From positions 1 to 64,000 of the forward strand of contig CAVRJN010000008.1 of assembly GCA_963721585.1 (NCBI GenBank): a stretch of 64,000 nt of DNA, read 5' to 3'. The position numbers and the translations under genes are program-made. Origin of the DNA: Bog-473 sp963721585. Lineage in GTDB: Bacteria > Actinomycetota > Acidimicrobiia > Acidimicrobiales > RAAP-2. This document shows positions 7,559 through 16,485 of the stretch, in pieces (within the stretch, counting starts at the first letter, position 1; each line of letters begins with the position of its first letter). Below the pieces are notes generated by a model. That model did no database searches, was not told where the DNA came from, and worked only from the letters and a program-made list of their open reading frames with translations.

Positions 7559-7886
7559 CCCTTCGTTGGATTGGGTTGGGGTGACACCGCACCGAACGGG
7601 ACGACGGACACGACAGCGACGGGCCTGTATGAGGCAGGCTCCTATTAGGTCACTCCGTCCGACCGGCAGGTGTCGAGTGGGTGACCGGGCCAGGCCGACG
7701 TATCGATATCAAGACAGTCCGAAAGGACGTCAGCCGGAATACTGGAGTCAGACCTGGCCTGGGCACCCACCCACACGCTGACCAATCCGTTCACCGAAGT
7801 GGTGGACCACTCAGCGGCCAACTCAATCCTCGCTGCCGGATGGGCAGCGCTGGGCGGCTCGTCGGGCACCGGGTAGTTTCGAGCGT
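7559..7886. other. Non-coding gap with no supported gene
   Basis: The stretch between the IS110 transposase start and the VOC gene contains short open frames on both strands, none with a recognisable domain, good ribosome site or convincing codon pattern. It must include the unmarked IS110 terminus. Confidence 0.4.
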
Positions 7887-8264
7887 ATGGTCGTATCGGG
7901 TGCAGCTTGGGCGGCCGTCACTGTGGACTGCGTCCAAACAGAGAGGGTGTCCGAGTTCTGGAGCCGCATCCTTGAAGCGCCGGTGCGAACGATTGGACTT
8001 CCCGGTTGGTTCAGAATTGGACCCACCGCCCCCGGTGGTCCAGCTATTACGTTTCAGCCGGTCCCAGAGGAGAAGATGGGCAAGTCTCGAATCCACCTGG
8101 ACCTGTGGGTCGAAGATCTTGATGCCACCATTGCTCTGGTCCGAGACCTTGGTGGAAGGTCCACCGGCGAGATCCACCTTTACGACGAAGGCACAGTGGT
8201 CGTGATGTCCGACGTTGAGGGGAACGAGTTCTGCTTGGTGGGTCCTCCAACGCACAGATATTGA
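7887..8264 (+). CDS. VOC (glyoxalase-like) family protein
   Basis: A 125-residue single-unit vicinal-oxygen-chelate protein. It starts with a beta strand and helix (VTVDCVQTERVSEFWSRILE), has the mid-protein HLDLWVEDLDATIALVRDLG segment typical of glyoxalase-like_6 proteins, and ends DVEGNEFCLV with the metal-ligand-type glutamate. Such proteins act as small dimeric lyases, dioxygenase-like enzymes or antibiotic-binding proteins; the substrate is not predictable. The ATG at 7887 has no strong ribosome site. No partner gene is near. Confidence 0.8.
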   Translation: MVVSGAAWAAVTVDCVQTERVSEFWSRILEAPVRTIGLPGWFRIGPTAPGGPAITFQPVPEEKMGKSRIHLDLWVEDLDATIALVRDLGGRSTGEIHLYDEGTVVVMSDVEGNEFCLVGPPTHRY

Positions 8265-8461
8265 GACTGCCTCAGTCCGCCGGTTTGGGGTCATCCCCGG
8301 CCAGCTTCAGGGCCGCCGGTAAGTCCGAAGTACAGGCGGAGAACCCGTAGGCGAAGCTCGACGGCCTGGACCGCAGGAGGGACCGCAGCAGGCCGTAGCC
8401 GGCACCTCTTCTCAAGGGCCTGGGTGACCTCCTGGGGCGAGATGCGAGCCACCCGCGTACG

Positions 8462-8980
8462 TCACGCTCGAACTGACTCGTCAGGCGGGGCCGTCCTGGG
8501 CTCTTCTGGAGGAATGGCCTGGGCCACGGCTGCCTGAGTCGGTGCGCCTGAACGGCTAGCTCGAGCCTCCTTTTCGGCAAGCCAAACTGCCTCCCCAATC
8601 CGCCACAATGAAGCAACTGCTGCAGCCATGATGAGGGCAATGGCTGAGCCCACAACGGTGGTCTGAGTCATCAGCAGGGCCTGCTGTTGCTCGAGAGCCA
8701 GGAGAGACAAGATTTCGCCCCAGATCCCGAAGATCATCACAGCCAACCCCGCCGTGAGTAACGCCGACGTGGTTGCATTGGTTGCGACGACGCGAACTCT
8801 TCCAACCTTCGATTTGCTCTTCCTGGCCTCGCGGAGCTGTCTCTTGGATAGTCGGTCGAAGTGGCGTGCCGCGACGAAAGTCCTCGCCAGATAGTCCGAT
8901 TGGAGGGCGAGCGCAAGGAAGATGACGGGCAGCACAACAGCGACTGTTGAGAAGAGGGTCGCGTTAAAGGGCCTTTCCAC
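8462..8980 (-). CDS. Hypothetical membrane protein, about three segments
   Basis: A 172-residue protein from a GTG at 8980. Hydrophobic segments are at about residues 8-28 (TLFSTVAVVLPVIFLALALQ), 70-90 (ALLTAGLAVMIFGIWGEILS) and 103-123 (TTVVGSAIALIMAAAVASLW), with a basic loop after the first and a charged cytoplasmic-type tail. I do not recognise a family. It precedes nothing on its strand and follows the element-end-like sequences at about 9.0-9.2 kb, so it may be the last cargo gene of the accessory region. Confidence 0.6.
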   Translation of the reverse strand: MERPFNATLFSTVAVVLPVIFLALALQSDYLARTFVAARHFDRLSKRQLREARKSKSKVGRVRVVATNATTSALLTAGLAVMIFGIWGEILSLLALEQQQALLMTQTTVVGSAIALIMAAAVASLWRIGEAVWLAEKEARASRSGAPTQAAVAQAIPPEEPRTAPPDESVRA

Positions 8981-9008
8981 CGGGCCACTCTTTCAGCGCC
9001 AGCCACAG

Positions 9009-9026
9009 GTCACAACGAGGTCACAG
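9009..9026. repeat. Direct repeats GTCACAA-N4-GTCACAG (second copy of the pair at 54)
   Basis: GTCACAA at 9009-9015 and GTCACAG at 9020-9026, 11-bp period, same orientation as the pair at 54-71. It lies about 110 bp before the tRNA-3'-end-like sequence at 9137-9169. This suggests arm-type integrase sites near an attachment site; inference only. Confidence 0.35.
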
Positions 9027-9136
9027 ACTCATGCGGATTGCCCCGGATTGGGCAACATGAGACCCTCGACCACCGAGACGAATTACCCCCCTGACCTGGA
9101 CGTGTACGGATTGCACGGACTGGGCCGGATGGACCA

Positions 9137-9169
9137 GTCGGGAGTTCGAGTCCCGCTCCGGGCACACCA
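9137..9169 (+). other. tRNA 3'-end-like sequence, possible attachment-site remnant
   Basis: The sequence contains a T-arm-like GGGAGTTCGAGTCCCGC followed by CCGGGCACACCA, as at the 3' end of a tRNA gene. No matching 5' acceptor strand, D-arm or anticodon arm can be folded from the preceding 60 bases, so this is not a complete tRNA. Integrative elements commonly leave such 3' ends at their junctions. The T-stem pairing is imperfect in the canonical register, which lowers confidence. Confidence 0.35.
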
Positions 9170-9496
9170 ACTGGGCTGGTCAAGAGCAAGGTGCACTGCC
9201 GGATCTGGCCGCTTGGTCCCAGATTGCTCACAGCCCGACGTAGAGGGATCGAGTCATGAGCGTTCCAGATGAAGTCCTGCGGGCGCCCGCTCGACTACCG
9301 CTGACCACTTCGGCGAAGACGACTGCCGAGGCGATGCGGGCCATGAAGGCCCGCTACGTCCGCCACCCGCAACACCCGCCGCCCTACTCGCTCGTAGCTC
9401 GGGTCGCCCTGAACGACTCAGGCGGCTCGGGTTGCACCCACCGCACCGTGCCGCCCGCCGCCGGCCTCTCGGGATATCCCTGTCGTCCCGGCAGGA

Positions 9497-12295
9497 TCAG
9501 TTGCTGATCGTCACGGTGGTGCCCGCACTCGTGCCGCTGACCCCACCCGCGTAGGAGGCGACGCTCTGCAGGGTGTAGGTGCCGTTGGGCAAGGTGGCGG
9601 TGTTCCAAGTCGCCAGCCACCCATAGATGTTGGGAGTGGCGATGGCGACCTGGACGTCACTGACATCAGAAGGGCCTCCACTCACCTCGTAGGTGACACC
9701 ATTCACGCCCGACGAGGAGGACGCGTCGAGATACTGGTTGCCCGAAATCGTGGCGTTGTTTGCAGGCAGCATGACGGTTGTCGCTGGGGCGGGGTTGTTC
9801 ACCGTGATCGTGACGGGCGCGCTGGTGCCGCTGACGCCGCCGGCATAGCTGGCCACGCTCTGGACGGTGTACATGCCGTTGGGGACCGTGGTCGTGTTCC
9901 ATTGACCGAGCCAGCCCAGGATCGTTGACGTGGCAACGGAGACGACGTCGTCACTCAAGGTCCCGCCGCTCAGCTCGAAGCTGACAGAGGTCGCGTTGGC
10001 CGATGCACCGGCGTCCAGGGTCGCGCTTCGTCCCGATTGGGTGGCCCCGCTGGCAGGGACGATCACACTCGTCATGGGCGGAGGGTTGTTCACCGTGATG
10101 GTGACGGGCGCGCTGGTACTCGAGAGGCCCTTCGCGTCGGTTGCCACACTCTGCATGGTGTAGGTGCCATTGGGGACCGCGGTCGTGTTCCACTGACTGA
10201 GCCAACCCAAGAGGGACGCGGTTCCGGTGCCGACCACATGGTCGTTGAACGATCCACCCGAAATCTCGAACTGCACACTTTGAATCCCGTTCTGGCTGGA
10301 TGCGCCGGCATCTATCCACGTACTTCCCTGAACGGTCGCGCTGGCCGAGGGCTGCAGGATGCTGGTTGCCGGAGGGATGTTCAGCGTGAGTTTGCTGGTT
10401 GCCGTCTGCGTGGGACTGGACGAGTCGGTGGCCTTCACCGTAAAGCTGAACGTGCCCGACACGGTGGCCTCACCAACTATGACCCCGTCCGAATAGAGGT
10501 TCAGACCCGCAGGCAATGCTCCGGCGGTGATGGCCCAGCTGTACGGCCACGTACCACCGGTCGCCCCCAAGTTCTCCTGGTAGTACTGATTCTGACTCGT
10601 GTTCGCTAGCGACTTGGTCGTGATGGAGAAAGTCGCCTCGGGATCGACGGTGATGGAGAGCGCTTGTGAGACGGGTGGGGACCCACCGGAGTCGCTCGCC
10701 TGCACCGTGAACGACGAGGTTCCTGTCGCCGTCGGGTACCCCGAGACGATGCCGCTCGTGGGGTCGAGCGTCAGACCATTGGGCAGCGAGCCCTGCGTGA
10801 CGGTGTACGAGTAGCCGGGGGTGCCGCCGGCGGCATAGACACCTCCGGACAGGTTGTTGTAGCTGGTGCCGACGTAACCCGTCGGCAAAGAGGTGGTGAC
10901 GATGGTCAAGGGAGTGACCGTCGGCGACGGCATGTTGGCAGTGCAGGTCACCCCGTCGCTGCTGGTGGACCACGAGTCGCAGACCGGACCGTTGTCCCCC
11001 GCCAGGTCGGCGGCGACATTGTGCATGAGCTGCATGGCGCCAACCATCGGCGCATAGGGGACGCCGCCGACGTTGACCATTCCGAAGTCGCTGTTCTCCC
11101 CATCGGGCACACGTCCGCCGGCGGGTTGATCGACGTATTGGAACCAGTCGTCACCGACGAGAGCCGGCGTGTCCTCGTACAAGGGCGCGATGAAGTTCTC
11201 GAACTGGTTGGCCCGCTGCTGCTGGGAGCTTGCCGCCAGCAACTCCGGATCCGTGGTCGCCGGGTCCGTGGCACTCGGGGCCATGAAGGAATACTCGCCA
11301 ATCATCAGGGGAATGTTGGCCACGGCCTCCAGATCGGCCAGGTTCTGCTCCTGCGGAAGGTAGGCGGGCCAGACGTCATCCACCACCTGATCGAATCCCG
11401 GTTGCAGCATGTAGTCCTCGATGCTGAACACGTTGATATACGGTGCTGCGGCCTTGATGAGAGCGGGCTCGATCTCCTGCCCTTCGGCCTTCACGCCCAG
11501 GATGAGGTGGTTCGTGTCGTACATATGGATGGCGGCGGTGGTCACGGAGAAGTAGCGGGTGGCCAGTGCTGTCACGAACCCGCTCGGGTTGCCCACGTAT
11601 TGCTCGGCCACCGCCAGGCCGGGCGAGCCGGCTGGTAGCTGCAAATACTGCTGAAGGGCGGTCTCGGTGCCGCCATAGCCGCTGCCCGTGAGCGCCCCCC
11701 AGTCGAGCTCGCTGTCGGTGAAGTAGCCGATGAGGTTCGGATCGTCAGCCAAGGGCGCCACCTGTGTCGCCGCTACCTGGTCGGCATTGGTGATGAACGA
11801 CGGCGCAAACCAGTCGTCGCCGCTTGCCATCGTCAGTTGCACCTCGTATGGCATCTGTGCCCCGACGTCCGCGTTGTCGGAGAACGCTCCGAGGGTGTTG
11901 AAGCCCCACGAGCGGAGCTGTGCGACCGTCGACACCGCCCAGGCGGCAGTGCTCGGAAAGTCGTTCGCCACGGTTTCGCAGTAGGGGCAGATCCCAGTGA
12001 CCTGATCGGTCCCGGACCCGTTCGGTGCCACCGTGTCGATGCCCGAAGCGTAGAAGGGCTGACCTTGAGGAGTCACGAGGGTCCAGCCGTTCCCCTTCTG
12101 TGCCACATGGAAGTAACCCGTTGCGGCATAGGGTGCGGTACCCGCGTCCGTCCCATTGGATGCCGGTGACTGCGTGTTCGCCCCCGACACTGCGGATTGC
12201 CCGACGCTGAACGCCAGGAGCAGCGCGACCAGCGGAACCAGGAGGCAGACCCTGAGACGACGCGCAGTACGTGAGCCTAATTCGCCAAGGTTCAT
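9497..12295 (-). CDS. Secreted glycoside-hydrolase-like protein with Ig-like repeats
   Basis: A 932-residue exported protein. The ATG at 12295 begins a clear signal peptide (RRLRVCLLVPLVALLLAFSV). Residues about 60-450 look like a (beta/alpha)8-type hydrolase: GYFHVAQKGNGWTLVTPQGQ and PFYASGIDTV, then an acidic FTDSELDWGALTG and later PLMIGEYSFM, where E residues could be catalytic. Two putative-Ig (He_PIG-like) modules follow (PTGYVGTSYNNLSGG and PNGLTLDPTSGIVSGYPTAT), then three near-identical repeats of about 95 residues ending TSAPVTITVNNP. The substrate is unknown; a polysaccharide is likely. The longer in-frame start lacks a signal peptide at its N terminus and is rejected. Confidence 0.75.
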   Translation of the reverse strand: MNLGELGSRTARRLRVCLLVPLVALLLAFSVGQSAVSGANTQSPASNGTDAGTAPYAATGYFHVAQKGNGWTLVTPQGQPFYASGIDTVAPNGSGTDQVTGICPYCETVANDFPSTAAWAVSTVAQLRSWGFNTLGAFSDNADVGAQMPYEVQLTMASGDDWFAPSFITNADQVAATQVAPLADDPNLIGYFTDSELDWGALTGSGYGGTETALQQYLQLPAGSPGLAVAEQYVGNPSGFVTALATRYFSVTTAAIHMYDTNHLILGVKAEGQEIEPALIKAAAPYINVFSIEDYMLQPGFDQVVDDVWPAYLPQEQNLADLEAVANIPLMIGEYSFMAPSATDPATTDPELLAASSQQQRANQFENFIAPLYEDTPALVGDDWFQYVDQPAGGRVPDGENSDFGMVNVGGVPYAPMVGAMQLMHNVAADLAGDNGPVCDSWSTSSDGVTCTANMPSPTVTPLTIVTTSLPTGYVGTSYNNLSGGVYAAGGTPGYSYTVTQGSLPNGLTLDPTSGIVSGYPTATGTSSFTVQASDSGGSPPVSQALSITVDPEATFSITTKSLANTSQNQYYQENLGATGGTWPYSWAITAGALPAGLNLYSDGVIVGEATVSGTFSFTVKATDSSSPTQTATSKLTLNIPPATSILQPSASATVQGSTWIDAGASSQNGIQSVQFEISGGSFNDHVVGTGTASLLGWLSQWNTTAVPNGTYTMQSVATDAKGLSSTSAPVTITVNNPPPMTSVIVPASGATQSGRSATLDAGASANATSVSFELSGGTLSDDVVSVATSTILGWLGQWNTTTVPNGMYTVQSVASYAGGVSGTSAPVTITVNNPAPATTVMLPANNATISGNQYLDASSSSGVNGVTYEVSGGPSDVSDVQVAIATPNIYGWLATWNTATLPNGTYTLQSVASYAGGVSGTSAGTTVTISN

Positions 12296-12961
12296 GATGA
12301 GTACCGTAGTTCCGGCCTGGGCGTCCGTCACAGCCCGGTGCGTGATCGACGCGGCTGCGAGCAAACGTGGAACTCCGCTCGTCGCTTGCACCCGGCTCAC
12401 GGGTGCGACCAGATGCAGGCCCCGCCGAGTTCGCTGCTTAGAGCGTTCACAGCATATTCACAGCTTGTTCGCGATTGCCCCGGAGGGAGCACCAGAGAGG
12501 TGGTGTCTCCATCGCCTGTTGGCTGTTCTCCTTGAGATCTCCTTGAGACTTCAGGGCTCCTGGACATTTCCGGTCTCTTGGAGACTTCCGGACTCGTCGG
12601 GCGGGACCGGATGGGGAGCGCGAGGGTGCGAACACCGCTCCGAGCACGGGCTCTCCGATAGTGCAGCACCTCGTCTGCGTGTCACCAGCGGTCAGATCAA
12701 TCACCCATCCGTGCGCTCGTCTCCGCGCTGCTCGAGCGGGCCTCCCCTCTCTTCTCCGTGCTCGTTGCATCCGCATCTCGTGCCTGGTTCGCCCATCAAG
12801 CCGGGCTCGGCATGCTGGTCGATGGAACCGGAGGGCAGCGCTGCGACAAAAGGTGCTTGACGTGAGCCTTTGCGACTCTTAGGGTCCCGCATGTTCTCAA
12901 TAGGCAATTGAGACCATTCGAATCCGCCAGGGTCATGCCGGGCGATAGTGGGGAGGAAAGT
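12296..12961. other. Divergent intergenic region of the secreted-protein block
   Basis: These 666 bp lie between two divergent secreted-protein genes and must hold both promoters. No supported gene is seen. The one structured element is a tandem 11-bp repeat at 12527-12548. GGGAGGAAAG at 12951-12960 is the ribosome site for the rightward gene. Confidence 0.5.
12527..12548. repeat. Tandem 11-bp direct repeat TCTCCTTGAGA
   Basis: Two perfect copies of TCTCCTTGAGA at 12527-12537 and 12538-12548. A related TCTCTTGGAGA follows at about 12573. An 11-bp period puts both copies on one face of the helix, as for SARP-type or other dimeric activators. It lies in the divergent promoter region, 414 bp before the rightward start and 232 bp from the leftward one. 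Confidence 0.4.
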
Positions 12962-14344
12962 GTGAAGAGACACAAGGGACTTGTCGTACGGGGCGCTTTG
13001 GCAGTCGCAGCCCTTATTGCAATCGCGGGCGCCGGTGCGCTCAGCTTCGCCGAAGGGGCTAGCGCCGCCACACCGTCGATCACGGTGACGCCGTCCACTG
13101 GTTTGCAGGCACAGGGCAGCACGACGGTCAGCGTCTCGGGCTCCGGCCTCACCCCCGCCAGCCCGGGTGCTCTCCTGGAGTGCAACGACTACGGGATCAG
13201 CCCCGGTGGCGTTGCCGCCACCCCAGCGCAGCCGACCGTTACAATCGCTCCCGGGGACACCGCTCCCGTTTCTTGCGGGCCACCCCCGCTCGCATCCGGG
13301 GCCCCAAACTTCTTGGCGGCGGGGGCGAATGCTTCCGGCAACCTCGGGCCAGTGTCCTTCACGGTCACGACGGGCACCGTCGGCCCACCGTCGACGACCG
13401 GCGCTGAAACAGGTGGCAGCGGCAACGCGACGGCCGATGCGGCCAACTACCCCTGCCCACCCACACCCGCGCAGCAGGCGGCCGGGGCGTCGTGTTTCAT
13501 CGCCTTCGGTGACTTCGCCGGCGACCAGGCGACGGCGCCCATCACGTTCGCCGGAGCCTGTGTCGCTCCGGCGAACCCCGTCGGCTACGACCTCGCCGCC
13601 TCGGACGGAGGTGTCTTCACCTACGGCAACTTGCCCTTCTGTGGCTCGGCCGGAAGCCTGAAGCTGAACAAGCCCGTGGTGGGCATCGCCCGGACGGCCA
13701 ACGCCGGTGGCTACTGGTTGGCTGCCTCTGATGGGGGTGTCTTCAACTACGGCAATGCGCAGTTCCACGGCTCGGCGGGCAGCTTGACACTGAACAAGCC
13801 CATCGTCGGGATCGCAGCGACCCCTGACGGTGGCGGCTACTGGCTCGTCGCCTCCGACGGCGGAGTGTTCAACTACGGCGACGCCGGTTTCTTCGGGTCG
13901 GCCGGGAGTCTGAAGCTGAACGCTCCCATCGTCGGTATTGCTGCCACCCCTGACGGTGGCGGCTACTGGCTCGTCGCGTCCGACGGTGGGATCTTCAACT
14001 ACGGAGATGCCAAGTTCTACGGCTCCACCGGAAGCCTGAAGCTCAACAAGCCCGTGGTGGGCGTTGCTTCCACCCCGACCGGCAAGGGCTACTGGCTCGT
14101 CGCCACCGACGGCGGGATCTTCAACTACGGCGACGCCGGCTTCTACGGCTCAACCGGGAGTTTGAAGCTGAACCAGCCCGTGGTGGGAGTGGCCGCTTCG
14201 GGGACCGGCAAGGGCTACTGGCTCGTCGCCTCGGACGGCGGAATCTTCAACTACGGCGATGCTCCGTTCAATGGCTCGACCGGATCCATCGTCTTGAACA
14301 AGCCCATCGTGGGCTTGATCGGCACGGGCGCAAACCCGGCCTGA
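12962..14344 (+). CDS. Secreted neocarzinostatin-like protein with six GYW repeats
   Basis: A 460-residue exported protein from the GTG at 12962, chosen for GGGAGGAAAG just upstream and the immediate signal peptide (GLVVRGALAVAALIAIAGAG). Residues about 37-145 resemble the neocarzinostatin/macromomycin apoprotein fold (TVTPSTGLQAQGSTTVSVSG, then SGLTPASPGALLECN). From about 207 to the end there are six consecutive 42-residue repeats of the form GYWLVASDGGIFNYGDAxFY, GSTGSLKLNKPVVGVA; the first is divergent (GYDLAASDGGVFTYGNLPFC). Six copies suggest a closed six-bladed beta-propeller, which is inference. The copies are near-identical in DNA, pointing to recent tandem duplication. The same repeat family ends the S53 peptidase at 16486-21009. 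Confidence 0.8.
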   Translation: MKRHKGLVVRGALAVAALIAIAGAGALSFAEGASAATPSITVTPSTGLQAQGSTTVSVSGSGLTPASPGALLECNDYGISPGGVAATPAQPTVTIAPGDTAPVSCGPPPLASGAPNFLAAGANASGNLGPVSFTVTTGTVGPPSTTGAETGGSGNATADAANYPCPPTPAQQAAGASCFIAFGDFAGDQATAPITFAGACVAPANPVGYDLAASDGGVFTYGNLPFCGSAGSLKLNKPVVGIARTANAGGYWLAASDGGVFNYGNAQFHGSAGSLTLNKPIVGIAATPDGGGYWLVASDGGVFNYGDAGFFGSAGSLKLNAPIVGIAATPDGGGYWLVASDGGIFNYGDAKFYGSTGSLKLNKPVVGVASTPTGKGYWLVATDGGIFNYGDAGFYGSTGSLKLNQPVVGVAASGTGKGYWLVASDGGIFNYGDAPFNGSTGSIVLNKPIVGLIGTGANPA

Positions 14345-14919
14345 TCGGATGAATCCGGCCTGATCGGATACAGAACTCGGCTCGATGCCGGGTCGGTTGT
14401 CTCCACCCAAACTTCTGGGGTGGATGCAGCCGGCTCGGCATCTCGCCGTTTACGGCCGGGGTTTGCATTGACGGTCCATGAATATCGGTGGGATGTAGGT
14501 CTGCTGGGCGGTTGATCGCGCTCGGCTGTGCCGGAAATCCGGACGGTTGCCGAAAAATTACCCGGTGATCACACAAGGCAGCGCGCCGCCCACGAGGGAG
14601 AATCGCCTGGCCCCGTGGAGATCTGCCGGCACCGTCACTCCCACACCGGCACACCGGCTCCACCAGCGGGTTCGCGCATCAGGGCGGCGCTCGTGTCCGG
14701 AAACGGGCCGCCGAAAGGCCGAGCCCTGCGTCCCCGCAAAACCCACGTTTCGCACAACAGGGGTCACGCGTTTCGCCCAATCGGACGAACTGGGGTGGAC
14801 GGCGTCGGAACAAGGGTGGTCGAACGTGCCAACCTTGTGCAGTCCCGCGGCGCCACCAGGGCGCACACCCTGGACCCGACCACGCCATTGGCGGAGCAAC
14901 CGATCCTGATCGATCTCAC
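14345..14919. other. Intergenic region between two secreted-protein genes
   Basis: These 575 bp have no supported gene. They contain a terminator-like hairpin at 14402-14424 and must hold the promoter of the Thr-rich protein gene. Short frames in both directions lack ribosome sites and domains. Confidence 0.4.
14402..14424 (+). terminator. Hairpin after the six-repeat protein gene
   Basis: TCCACCC (14402-14408) pairs with GGGTGGA (14418-14424) around a 9-nt loop, 58 bp after the stop codon. There is no U-tract, as is common in high-GC actinobacteria. Confidence 0.35.
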
Positions 14920-16386
14920 ATGACACGCATTGTTCGGAGCGTTGCATTGGTGCTGACCCTGGCATCAGTGGGCCTCGGCGGAGGCGTTCTGGCTTGGACG
15001 GCCAGCAGTCCGGCAGCCGCGCAGTCTGGCGCCGACACCCCCCTCCCGCCCGGATGGGAACTGTGCATCCTCCAAGGCGTCGCCGCTCCGGCCACCCCGG
15101 CCAATATCGCCGACCTCGACGAGTGGCAGGCGGCCGAGGGCGGTTCGACCAACAACACGGCGGCGTTCAACCCGTTCAACTCGCTGCGGACCACCGATGT
15201 CACCGGAGCCCAAATCCCCGGGGTCGACACCTCCAACAATTTCCCGGCATTCTCCTCCTGGGCTGCCGGATGCTCGGCGACGGCGGCGACGCTCCTCCAA
15301 CCGAACATGTGGGTGATCACGGCCGCACTGCGGGCCGGGAACGTGACTCCGGCGTCCGCCTTTCTGGCCGTGGTCGACCAGAGTTCCTGGTGCGCGGTGT
15401 CCCCGGCTGGAGTGCCGTGCTACGTCAACGAGGTGCTCAGTGGGACGGAGAGCCTGCCGGCGTCGTTGCCCGTCTCGTCCGCTCTGAACGTGTACGGCAA
15501 CGTGACATCGGACCTCCACGCCTACCAGCGGTCGATCGCGGCGGTTTCGGCTGATCAGAACGAGGTGGGGATCCGCGATCTCGCGCTCGCGGCGGCGGGC
15601 TCCAACGTCGCCTCCGCCCGCAGCCAGTTGGGCGCGGCCTCTCGCTCCCTCCAGAAATTCGCCGTCAGCGAGTACGTGAGCAGCGGGTTGTACTCTGGCG
15701 CCCCGCTCGTGAGCAACGGAGGGACCCAACCTCTCCCCCTGAGTACGCCGCTGGACTCAGATGGCGTCGTGGTGCAGCAGTACCTCGGCGTGGCGGCCAA
15801 CAATCTCTTGACGCAGAAGGGGGCCGCGGACGATGTCCTCAAGGGCGCCGAGCAACGCCGGGACGCCGCCTCCAGGGCCCTCGCGCGAACCGCCGTCACA
15901 TTGACGTCGGACGAGACCGAGGAGAACCAGGACCTGACGCAACTCATCAAGGACGTCGGGACCCTCGAGCACGCCGGCGCATGTGCGACGGTGACCATCA
16001 CGCCACCCCCGTCCAGTGGGACGGACGCTGCCGGTGTGACGAGCACCACCACGACGACGACGGCGCCACCATCCACCAGCACCACGGTCTCCACGACCAC
16101 CACGACCACCGCCACCACCGTTCCCCCGACGACGACCACCACCACGACTTTCCCCTCGGGCGCGGTGGCCGCGACTCCGACGACGACCACCACGACGTCG
16201 ACCCTTGCCCCGACCACCACCACCACGACGACGACGCAGCCGGCGGAGCCACCGACAACGACGACAACGACGACCGTTCCCCTCGCAGCCACGCCGGCGA
16301 CGGGGACCGCGCCGCCGACAGAGGCAACCGGCGTCGCGGCGCTGCAGGGATGCATCGCAACGTTCGCTCCCCCCGGCAGCACCTGA
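14920..16386 (+). CDS. Secreted protein with Thr-rich tail
   Basis: A 488-residue exported protein of unknown function. An N-terminal signal peptide (RIVRSVALVLTLASVGLGGG) is followed by a Cys-containing globular part (about 30-350, including PPGWELCILQGVAAPATPAN and VVDQSSWCAVSPAGVPCYVN) with predicted helices near 250-330. A low-complexity tract of about 95 residues follows, dominated by Thr with Ser, Pro and Ala (runs of seven or more Thr), and then a short Cys-containing end. Thr/Pro-rich linkers of this kind are often O-mannosylated and span the cell wall. No transmembrane anchor or sortase motif is visible at the C terminus. It faces the convergent S53 peptidase gene. Confidence 0.7.
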   Translation: MTRIVRSVALVLTLASVGLGGGVLAWTASSPAAAQSGADTPLPPGWELCILQGVAAPATPANIADLDEWQAAEGGSTNNTAAFNPFNSLRTTDVTGAQIPGVDTSNNFPAFSSWAAGCSATAATLLQPNMWVITAALRAGNVTPASAFLAVVDQSSWCAVSPAGVPCYVNEVLSGTESLPASLPVSSALNVYGNVTSDLHAYQRSIAAVSADQNEVGIRDLALAAAGSNVASARSQLGAASRSLQKFAVSEYVSSGLYSGAPLVSNGGTQPLPLSTPLDSDGVVVQQYLGVAANNLLTQKGAADDVLKGAEQRRDAASRALARTAVTLTSDETEENQDLTQLIKDVGTLEHAGACATVTITPPPSSGTDAAGVTSTTTTTTAPPSTSTTVSTTTTTTATTVPPTTTTTTTFPSGAVAATPTTTTTTSTLAPTTTTTTTTQPAEPPTTTTTTTVPLAATPATGTAPPTEATGVAALQGCIATFAPPGST

Positions 16387-16425
16387 CGGATCGAAGCGCA
16401 CGGCACGGGTCGCACCGGACCACCC

Positions 16426-16447
16426 GAGACCAGCGAATACCGGTCTC
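16426..16447. terminator. Bidirectional hairpin between convergent secreted-protein genes
   Basis: GAGACC (16426-16431) pairs with GGTCTC (16442-16447) around a 10-nt loop, midway between the convergent stops at 16386 and 16486. No U-tract is present. Confidence 0.35.
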
Positions 16448-16485
16448 TTGGTGTCGATCTGCGACCTCCTGGCCAGCGTGGGCCG

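Noticed and set aside
9060..9180. Complete tRNA gene
   Set aside because: Only a T-arm-like and acceptor-3'-like part can be seen. No 5' acceptor strand, D-arm or anticodon arm pairs with it.
9256..9507. Small plus-strand frame of 83 codons after the tRNA-like sequence
   Set aside because: It runs into the end of the convergent secreted-protein gene and shows no domain. A ribosome site is weak.
16040..16300. Short-period repeats resembling a CRISPR array
   Set aside because: The repeats are in-frame Thr codons without spacers of constant length and without cas genes.
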